Positions 1-5,033 of a stretch of 7,177 nucleotides of DNA are shown in pieces. Location of the stretch: positions 1 through 7,177 of the forward strand of contig JAERRP010000147.1 of NCBI GenBank assembly GCA_016735415.1, in the 5' to 3' direction. Source of the stretch: Desulfobacterales bacterium (GTDB lineage: Bacteria; Desulfobacterota; Desulfobacteria; Desulfobacterales; UBA5852). The notes under the pieces are model-generated. The model saw nothing but the letters and a program-made list of their open reading frames with translations. It did not search any database and had not been told where the DNA came from. The first letter of the stretch is position 1. Every line of letters starts with the position of its first letter. Made by a program: the position numbers and the translations under genes.

Positions 1-1538
1 TCGCAAACGGGGTGGCCTTGGCCTTCGTCGGTGTAGAGCCCGGCGATTATAAAAAGATGCTCATGTACAACAAAGAGAGAGTATTTGCCTTTGTCAATGC
101 CCTGGGCGATGTGGGTACCGAGTGGGGCGTTGCCGCCGCCGGCTGTGTCAACTGGGGTTTCCCGACCATCGCCGATACCGACATTACCCAGATCCTGCCC
201 ACGGGTATCTGTACGTACGAGCATGTTGTGGCCCCGATTTCCCATGATGAAATCTGCGCCAAGTCGGTTGAAGTCCGTGGTCTTAAAACCCTTGTATCCG
301 AAATCGAGATTCCGTGTGCCTTCGGTCCGGCTTACGAGGGTGAGCGGGTGCGCGGCGCCGATCTGTATACCCAGATGGGCGGCGGTAAAACCCAGTCCAC
401 GGAGTTGGTGAAAATGGCCGAAATGACCGATATCGAGGACGGCAAAATCAATATCGTGGGCCCCGATATCGGCGATATCAAAGAGGGCGACGTTCTGCCC
501 CTCGGGGTTTACGTGCAGGCCGCCGGCCGCGAAATGCAGACCGATTTCGAGCCCATTCTGGAGCGTCAGATTCACCATCTGGTGAACTACATCCAGGGCG
601 TCATGCACATGGGCCAGCGGGATATCGCCTGGTTCCGGGTGAGCAAGGCCGCGGTGGAAAAAGGCTTCAGCATCAAGGATATCGGAACCGTGCTGCATGC
701 CAAATTCCACCAGGAATTCGGTGCCATTCTGGACAAAATCGAGGTGACCCTCTACACCCAGAAGAAAGATGTCGATGCGCTGACCAAACGTGCCCGCGGC
801 GAATACAAAACGCGTGACGAACGGGTGGACAAGATGACCGACGAGGATGTGGAGATCTTCTACTCCTGTACCCTGTGTCAGTCGTTTGCGCCCAGCCACG
901 TCTGCGCGGTCAGCCCGGAACGTACGGGCCTCTGCGGGGCTTACAACTGGATGGACTGCCGGGCATCTTACCAGATCAATCCCACCGGCCCCAACCAGCC
1001 CATCGAAAAGGGCGAAGTCCTGGATGCCAAACTGGGGATGTTCAAAGGCGTGAATGAGTTTATCACCAAGGCCTCCCGCGGCGCCATCACCCAGTACAAC
1101 TTCTACTCCCTGGTGCAGGAACCCATGACCACCTGTGGGTGCTGCGAGTGTATCGCCGCCATGCTGCCGTCCTGCAACGGCGTCATGACGGTCAACCGGG
1201 AATACACCGGAGAGACACCCTGCGGAATGAAGTTCACCACGCTGGCCGGTGTGATGGGCGGCGGGGCCTCTTCCCCGGGTTTTGTGGGTCATTCCAAGTA
1301 CAACATCACCCAGCGCAAGTTTATCGTGGGTGACGGCGGACTCCTGAGGATGGTCTGGATGCCTAAAAACCTGAAAGACGAAATCCGGGAGCGCCTGATT
1401 CAGCGCGGTACCGAGATGGGCGATCCGGATTTGTTCGACAAGATTGCCGACGAAACGATCGGTATTACGGAAGAAGAGATCCTGCCCTTCCTGCAGGAAA
1501 AGGGACATCCGGCCCTGACCATGCCATCGCTCATCTAA
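1..1538 (+). CDS. acsB: Acetyl-CoA synthase (CODH/ACS catalytic subunit AcsB), 5'-truncated by window edge
   Basis: This cytoplasmic enzyme of the Wood-Ljungdahl pathway joins a methyl group from the corrinoid protein, CO and CoA into acetyl-CoA, or does the reverse. The reading frame is open from base 3 to the TAA at 1536-1538. Numbering from the GTG at 12, the A-cluster ligands are all visible. A C-x2-C-x8-C-x9-C set lies at residues 286, 289, 298 and 308, and the Cys-Gly-Cys that holds the distal nickel lies at 375-377. Their spacing equals that of the Moorella enzyme as I remember it (506/509/518/528 and 595-597), which gives a constant offset of 220 residues. A Phe three residues after the second Cys matches the gating Phe512. 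The offset implies about 220 residues (most of the CODH-contacting first domain) lie upstream, for a total near 728 aa against 729 in Moorella. The GTG at 12 is therefore internal and not a start. acsC and acsE follow on the same strand. Confidence 0.97.
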   Translation, partial: ANGVALAFVGVEPGDYKKMLMYNKERVFAFVNALGDVGTEWGVAAAGCVNWGFPTIADTDITQILPTGICTYEHVVAPISHDEICAKSVEVRGLKTLVSEIEIPCAFGPAYEGERVRGADLYTQMGGGKTQSTELVKMAEMTDIEDGKINIVGPDIGDIKEGDVLPLGVYVQAAGREMQTDFEPILERQIHHLVNYIQGVMHMGQRDIAWFRVSKAAVEKGFSIKDIGTVLHAKFHQEFGAILDKIEVTLYTQKKDVDALTKRARGEYKTRDERVDKMTDEDVEIFYSCTLCQSFAPSHVCAVSPERTGLCGAYNWMDCRASYQINPTGPNQPIEKGEVLDAKLGMFKGVNEFITKASRGAITQYNFYSLVQEPMTTCGCCECIAAMLPSCNGVMTVNREYTGETPCGMKFTTLAGVMGGGASSPGFVGHSKYNITQRKFIVGDGGLLRMVWMPKNLKDEIRERLIQRGTEMGDPDLFDKIADETIGITEEEILPFLQEKGHPALTMPSLI

Positions 1539-1555
1539 TGATGGGAAGGTCCGTT

Positions 1556-1612
1556 CGCATGCGTGCCTGGGGGGCCGGACGGCGGCTTCAGGCACGCATG
1601 CGGTCCGCTTTT
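1556..1612 (+). terminator. Strong intercistronic hairpin between acsB and acsC (attenuator, processing or partial terminator site)
   Basis: Perfect 13-base inverted arms, GCATGCGTGCCTG at 1557-1569 and its exact reverse complement at 1589-1601, plus one flanking C-G pair (1556/1602), give a 14-bp stem. The 19-base loop is GC-rich. A short T4 run follows at 1609-1612, seven bases after the stem, so it is a poor match to a classical Rho-independent terminator. Because acsC and acsE continue on the same strand, the likely role is partial termination or stabilisation of the acsB message end after processing, which would set subunit ratios. The structure is seen directly; the role is inferred. 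Confidence 0.6.
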
Positions 1613-1655
1613 GCATTTGGATACGAAACGGTTTGTAAATAAGCTGAACAACAGC

Positions 1656-1661
1656 AAGGAG
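1656..1661 (+). promoter_or_regulatory. Ribosome-binding site that fixes the acsC start
   Basis: AAGGAG ends six bases before the ATG at 1668. It supports this start over the in-frame GTG at 1563, which lies inside the hairpin, lacks such a site and would add 35 residues with no family resemblance. Confidence 0.85.
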
Positions 1662-1667
1662 AAAGAT

Positions 1668-3008
1668 ATGGCATTAACCGGTATTCAGATTTTTAAACTC
1701 CTGCCGAAAACCAACTGCAAGGAATGTGGTGTGCCGACCTGCCTGGCATTTGCCATGAATCTGGCGTCGGGCAAGGCCGAGCTTGACAGTTGTCCCTACG
1801 TTTCCGATGAAGCCCGTGAACAACTGGCGGAAGCCTCGGCGCCGCCGATTCGACCGGTGGTGCTGGGCGCCGGCGTGCGCAAAACGACCGTGGGGGGAGA
1901 GACGGTACTCTATCGTCACGAAAAAACATTTTTCAACGCGACGGCCCTTGCGGCCCTGATCGCTTCGGATGTGGCCGAGGCCGACGTTGCCGCCAAAATC
2001 AAAGACTGGAATGCGCTTCAATATGAACGTGTGGGCCTGAACCTGCGCCCGGAACTGGTGGCGCTCAAGGATGCCAGCGGCGATGCGGCCGCATTTGCCA
2101 AGCTGGCCAAACTCATTGCGGAAACATCGGAATTCAACCTGATTCTGATGAGCGAGAGCGTGGATGTCCTCAAAGCCGGGGCGGAGGCCTGTGCCTTCAA
2201 GCGACCGCTCCTGTACGCCGCCACGGAAAGCACGGTCGATGCCCTGGGCGCGCTGGCCAAGGAGATGGACCTCCCGCTGGCTGTCAAGGCTGATTCGGTG
2301 GAGGCCCTGGTGCCCCTCACGACCAAGCTCACCGAAATGGGCTTGAAGGATATCGTCCTGGATGCCGGCTCCCGGGATGTCAAACAATCGTTGGATGACC
2401 AGATCGCCCTGCGCCGGGCGGCCCTCAAGGATCTCAACCGGCAAGTGGGCTTTCCCACCATCACCTTCCCCTGCGAAATGGCATCCAATCTGGACATGGA
2501 GACCCTGATCGCCGGGCAGTTCATCGCCAAGTACGGCAGCATCGTAGTGCTGTCCGATTTCCGCGGGGAAAGTCTGTTCCCGCTTCTGCTGGAGCGGTTG
2601 AACATCTACACCGACCCGCAGCGACCCATGACGGTGACCGAAGGTATTTTCGAAATCAATAACCCGGACGAGAATTCGGTGGTCCTCGTGACCACGAATT
2701 TCGCCCTGACTTATTTCATCGTTTCAGGCGAGATCGAAGCCAGCAGAGTCCCGGCCTGGCTGCTGATCAAGGATTCGGAAGGCCTTTCCGTCCTGACGGC
2801 CTGGGCGGCCGGCAAGTTCGCCGGGGACGACGTGGGCATGTTCGTTAAAAAATGCGGCATTGCGGATAAGATCAAACACCAGAAACTGATCATTCCGGGC
2901 TACGCCGCGGCCATCGCCGGGGACGTGGAAGAAGAGCTCCCCGGCTGGACCATTACGGTGGGGCCGCGGGAAGCGGCACATATTCCGGGCTTCCTTCGCG
3001 GGAAATAA
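1668..3008 (+). CDS. acsC: Corrinoid iron-sulfur protein large (gamma) subunit AcsC
   Basis: AcsC is the large subunit of the cobalamin-carrying methyl shuttle between methyltetrahydrofolate and acetyl-CoA synthase. It is a soluble cytoplasmic protein that normally works as a heterodimer with AcsD. The protein is 446 aa from the ATG at 1668, the usual family length. The N-terminal [4Fe-4S] domain shows four Cys at residues 17, 20, 25 and 42 (C-x2-C-x4-C-x16-C), which accept electrons for reductive reactivation of Co(II). A TIM-barrel-like middle follows. The C-terminal corrinoid-binding part has NFALTYF at 344-350, DSEGLSVL from 369, IPGYAAAIAGDVE from 409 and VGPREAAHIPGF from 431, all typical of CFeSP large subunits. 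It lies 129 bases after acsB and 119 before acsE. AcsD is not adjacent here, which is unlike several acetogen clusters. No frameshift or missing ligand is seen. Confidence 0.96.
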   Translation: MALTGIQIFKLLPKTNCKECGVPTCLAFAMNLASGKAELDSCPYVSDEAREQLAEASAPPIRPVVLGAGVRKTTVGGETVLYRHEKTFFNATALAALIASDVAEADVAAKIKDWNALQYERVGLNLRPELVALKDASGDAAAFAKLAKLIAETSEFNLILMSESVDVLKAGAEACAFKRPLLYAATESTVDALGALAKEMDLPLAVKADSVEALVPLTTKLTEMGLKDIVLDAGSRDVKQSLDDQIALRRAALKDLNRQVGFPTITFPCEMASNLDMETLIAGQFIAKYGSIVVLSDFRGESLFPLLLERLNIYTDPQRPMTVTEGIFEINNPDENSVVLVTTNFALTYFIVSGEIEASRVPAWLLIKDSEGLSVLTAWAAGKFAGDDVGMFVKKCGIADKIKHQKLIIPGYAAAIAGDVEEELPGWTITVGPREAAHIPGFLRGK

Positions 3009-3127
3009 ATTAAATCATTCCGGAATGCGTTTACGGGTGTGAACGGGCTGCCGGTTGCGGCCGGCCCGGCCCGATCACGAGAACGTCGGCGCGGCGCGGA
3101 AAGGACGAGAAAAAAGAGGGAGGTTCT
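3009..3127 (+). other. acsC-acsE intergenic region with a 12-bp palindrome and a GC hairpin
   Basis: This gap has no gene. It contains a perfect palindrome, CATTCCGGAATG, at 3016-3027, eight bases after the acsC stop. A short GC hairpin follows: GCCGG at 3050-3054 pairs with CCGGC at 3061-3065 across a 6-base loop. Neither is followed by a T-run, so transcription probably reads through to acsE. The last bases are purine-rich and include the acsE ribosome-binding site GGGAGG at 3118-3123, four bases before its ATG. Confidence 0.5.
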
Positions 3128-4024
3128 ATGTTACTCATCGGTGAAAGCTTGAACGTTATTTCGACAAAGATCGGCAAGGCCTTCAAAGCGCGTGACCCCA
3201 AACCCATTCAGGAAGAGGCCCTGTTGCAGAGGGAAAAGGGCATGGATGTCATCGACATCAACCTCGGCCCGGCCAAAAAGGACGGGATCGAGTTGATGCC
3301 CTGGGTGGTGCAGACGGTCCAGGAAGTGGTGGATGACGTTCCCCTGGCCCTGGATACATCCAATATCGATGCCATCGAAGCGGCCCTGAAGGTCATCAAA
3401 CCCGTTCCCGGGGATACGTCGCATATTGTCAATTCGATCATGGTGCGTCCCGGACGCTACGAGCGCATGGTGCCGATGACCGCTGAAGCCGGTGCTGATT
3501 TCGTGGCCTTGATGTGGGGCCCGGAAGGTCTGCCGCGGGATGAAAACGAACGGGCGGCGCTTTGTGTGGAACTGCTCTATTTTGCCAACGAAGCCGGCAT
3601 CGCCAACGAGAAAATCTGGGTGGACGGCATCGTGACGCCCGTAAATATTCAGCAGCCCCAGGCCATCAGCCTGATGGAATTCCAGAAAATGCTGCCCGAT
3701 ATCTGCCCCGGTGCCCGCAGCACCTGCGGCCTGTCCAACATCTCCAACGGACCGCCGGATCATCTGCGCCCCATCCTGAACCAGACCTACATGGTCATGC
3801 TGGAAAAAAGCGGGATGCAATCCGTGATTGCCGACCCCCTGGATGATCAGTTGATTGCGATTGCCAAGGGGCAGCGTCAGGATATCGTCGATCTGATCTA
3901 CGGCATGCTCGACGGGGTGGCGCCCGATGTCGGTTCCCTCTCCAAGGAAATGCTGGATTATAAAAAGACCGTGGATGTTATTATGGGTGATTCGCTTTAT
4001 TCGGACTCCTGGCTGGAGGTTTAA
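3128..4024 (+). CDS. acsE: Methyltetrahydrofolate:corrinoid/iron-sulfur protein methyltransferase AcsE
   Basis: AcsE transfers the N5-methyl group of methyltetrahydrofolate to the Co(I) of the corrinoid iron-sulfur protein, or the reverse. It is a soluble TIM-barrel enzyme of the pterin-binding (dihydropteroate synthase-like) family. The start follows GGGAGG at four bases. Family signatures, by residue: LLIGESLNV at 2-10, DINLGPA at 43-49, LALDTSN at 73-79 (Asp76 matches the pterin-binding Asp75 of the Moorella enzyme), VNS at 101-103, VDG at 165-167 (Asp166, compare Asp160) and GLSNISN at 201-207 (Asn204, compare the catalytic Asn199). The end, LYSDSWLEV, resembles the Moorella terminus. At 298 aa it is about 36 longer than the 262-aa Moorella enzyme. 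Most of the excess is a segment at roughly 248-280, between the conserved ADPLDD and the last strand/helix. It is the last gene before a strong terminator, so it closes the acs unit. Confidence 0.94.
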   Translation: MLLIGESLNVISTKIGKAFKARDPKPIQEEALLQREKGMDVIDINLGPAKKDGIELMPWVVQTVQEVVDDVPLALDTSNIDAIEAALKVIKPVPGDTSHIVNSIMVRPGRYERMVPMTAEAGADFVALMWGPEGLPRDENERAALCVELLYFANEAGIANEKIWVDGIVTPVNIQQPQAISLMEFQKMLPDICPGARSTCGLSNISNGPPDHLRPILNQTYMVMLEKSGMQSVIADPLDDQLIAIAKGQRQDIVDLIYGMLDGVAPDVGSLSKEMLDYKKTVDVIMGDSLYSDSWLEV

Positions 4025-4050
4025 TCCACGATCTTCTTTTGCGGAAACCG

Positions 4051-4080
4051 AAAGCCCTTCCTCCGGGAAGGGCTTTTTTT
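4051..4080 (+). terminator. Rho-independent terminator of the acsB-acsC-acsE unit
   Basis: An 11-bp perfect stem (AAAGCCCTTCC at 4051-4061 with its complement at 4066-4076) closes a four-base loop, TCCG. The descending arm merges into seven consecutive T at 4074-4080. It begins 26 bases after the acsE stop and is a textbook intrinsic terminator on the + strand. Confidence 0.95.
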
Positions 4081-4149
4081 ATCGAAATTCAGTCTCATCA
4101 TTAGCGAGTGTCCGTCCATGAATGGGCACGATCGAAAGGGCATCTGAGC

Positions 4150-4767
4150 ATGGCGCGTGTGGACGATTATATTGCCGCTCGCCGATTGGCGGCGGAAAAA
4201 CTGGCCCGGGAACCGGTCGAGGCCATCATCGATCGAACCGGTCTGAGCAAAGGTGAAGACCGGACCCCGCGATTACGCTTTCTGGATCGGACCTACCGTA
4301 TCCAGTATCCCGGTTTCGAATTTGCGGACATCGAGAAACCGGATCAGGATATTCCGCTTCAGGAGCAGGTCTTGATCCTGCATTATATGGTGGGGGCCGA
4401 TAAACAGCGGCGGCCCGGGAACTGGGTGGCCTATCGTGAAATCCCGGGCGCCGGATTCTACTTTCCCGTATTCGTCAAGCGTGCCATCGATCCGTTGAAA
4501 GGCGTTTTCGGTCGGGATCTCGAGGCCTTCCGCCGTTGCTGTCGGCGACTCGATGGGAAGGCCCTGGAAGCCGGTGATGCAGGCTTCCAGTTTCAGGTTT
4601 TTCCACAGCTGGCGCTGCAGCTTATTCTGTGGGCCGCGGACGACGAGTTCGCGTCGGAAGCCAATATTCTTTTTTCCGAAGCCACCGGCGCGTGCCTGTC
4701 ACCGGAAGATACGGCCTGGCTGGCCGGTATGGTGGTCTACCGCCTCCTGGCCCTTAATCGCACTTGA
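4150..4767 (+). CDS. DUF3786 family protein, function unknown
   Basis: A 205-aa soluble protein without signal peptide or membrane segments. I assign it to DUF3786 from remembered pattern: a middle QEQVLILHYM segment (about residues 74-83), PGNWVAYREIPG, then DPLKGVFGRD, and a C-terminal half with GDAGFQFQVFPQLALQLILWAADDEFASEANILF. It has only three Cys (two adjacent ones in the middle, one near the C-terminus), with no obvious iron-sulfur motif. DUF3786 genes are, as I recall, common in anaerobes with corrinoid or acetyl-CoA pathway genes, but no reaction is known to me. The ATG at 4150 was chosen because a purine-rich GAAAGGG lies at 4134-4140; the in-frame GTG at 4108 is possible (14 more residues) but has no good ribosome-binding site. 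The gene sits after the acs terminator and so is probably transcribed separately, or by read-through. Confidence 0.75.
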   Translation: MARVDDYIAARRLAAEKLAREPVEAIIDRTGLSKGEDRTPRLRFLDRTYRIQYPGFEFADIEKPDQDIPLQEQVLILHYMVGADKQRRPGNWVAYREIPGAGFYFPVFVKRAIDPLKGVFGRDLEAFRRCCRRLDGKALEAGDAGFQFQVFPQLALQLILWAADDEFASEANILFSEATGACLSPEDTAWLAGMVVYRLLALNRT

Positions 4768-4833
4768 GCCCCGGCGGCGTTGCCGGCATCCCATCAAAGC
4801 TCCCTGCCTTGCAAATAGGGGAAGGCTGTGGTA

Positions 4834-4848
4834 ATCCGAAATTCGGAT
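4834..4848. repeat. Perfect palindrome ATCCGAA-A-TTCGGAT, candidate operator
   Basis: Seven-base perfect arms (4834-4840 and 4842-4848) flank a single central A. Size and symmetry fit a binding site for a dimeric helix-turn-helix repressor. It lies about 190 bases upstream of the large gene at 5034 and 67 bases after the DUF3786 stop. The symmetry is seen; the role is inferred. Confidence 0.5.
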
Positions 4849-4869
4849 AATTAAAACTGTTTTAATTAT
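4847..4869. repeat. AT-only inverted repeat with 10-base arms
   Basis: ATAATTAAAA at 4847-4856 and its exact reverse complement at 4860-4869 are separated by CTG. It overlaps the end of the preceding palindrome by two bases. With no GC pairs it would be a weak RNA hairpin, so a DNA-level role (protein site, or an easily melted promoter segment; TATAAA occurs at 4867-4872) seems likelier than termination. Confidence 0.5.
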
Positions 4870-4988
4870 AAAATTCAAGACGTTGTGGATGCCGTTGTCG
4901 GCGGGTGACCTGGGATGAAGGTTGTTCCGGGCACCGGGTGAGAAGATCTGAGCGCCTCCCGTGCCGATCAACTGCGGACCTTGACTGC

Positions 4989-5004
4989 CGGCATTGCCGT
5001 TGCC
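4989..5004 (+). promoter_or_regulatory. Possible sigma-54 (-24/-12) promoter for the downstream gene
   Basis: The sequence cGGCAttgccgTTGCc has the invariant GG (4990-4991) and GC (5002-5003) exactly ten bases apart, with GGCA and TTGC intact. It lacks the T before GG and the C after GGCA of the full consensus. Transcription would start near 5015 and leave a leader of about 20 bases that just contains the ribosome-binding site. GC-rich DNA yields chance matches, so this is tentative. Confidence 0.3.
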
Positions 5005-5021
5005 GCAGGCTTGTGGTGATC

Positions 5022-5030
5022 AGGAGGAGG
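5022..5030 (+). promoter_or_regulatory. Strong ribosome-binding site AGGAGGAGG
   Basis: A tandem AGG tract ends three bases before the ATG at 5034; its first AGGAGG lies six bases before the start. It fixes the start of a frame that is open back to the TAA at 4863-4865. Confidence 0.8.
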
Positions 5031-5033
5031 ACG

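Larger units (their letters stand above)
4768..5033 (+). other. Intergenic region with likely regulatory content
   Basis: There is no convincing gene in these 266 bases. Just after the stop, CCGGC at 4771-4775 can pair with GCCGG at 4782-4786 over six bases, but there is no T-run, so it is a weak terminator candidate. The middle, about 4830-4875, is an AT-rich island with two abutting palindromes. The right end holds a sigma-54-like element and the ribosome-binding site of the next gene. The AT-rich island stands out from the GC-rich surroundings and is the most likely control region here. Confidence 0.6.

Noticed and set aside
12..14. GTG at 12 as the start of acsB
   Set aside because: The frame is open to the window edge, and the ligand spacing shows about 220 residues of the family lie upstream; the codon is internal.
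1538..1642. A 34-codon ORF whose ATG overlaps the acsB stop (TAATG) and spans the hairpin
   Set aside because: There is no ribosome-binding site, the composition is Arg/Ala/Gly-rich as expected from translating GC-rich DNA, and the perfect stem explains the sequence better. Coupled translation cannot be fully excluded.
1563..1667. GTG at 1563 as an earlier start for acsC
   Set aside because: It falls inside the hairpin arm, has no ribosome-binding site and adds 35 residues not seen in the family; ATG 1668 has AAGGAG at good spacing and gives the usual 446 aa.
1674..2605. Long minus-strand open frames opposite acsC
   Set aside because: They are antisense shadows of a well-recognised gene with biased third positions and have no recognisable product.
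4108..4149. GTG at 4108 as the start of the DUF3786 gene
   Set aside because: The upstream sequence lacks a purine-rich site; the ATG at 4150 has GAAAGGG upstream and gives a plausible family length.
4981..5009. TTGACT at 4981 as a sigma-70 -35 box
   Set aside because: No acceptable -10 hexamer lies 16-18 bases downstream; that stretch is GC-rich.
4768..5033. Cobalamin or other riboswitch in the 266-base gap
   Set aside because: No B12-box-like or other conserved riboswitch core was recognised; only the palindromes and promoter-like element stand out.
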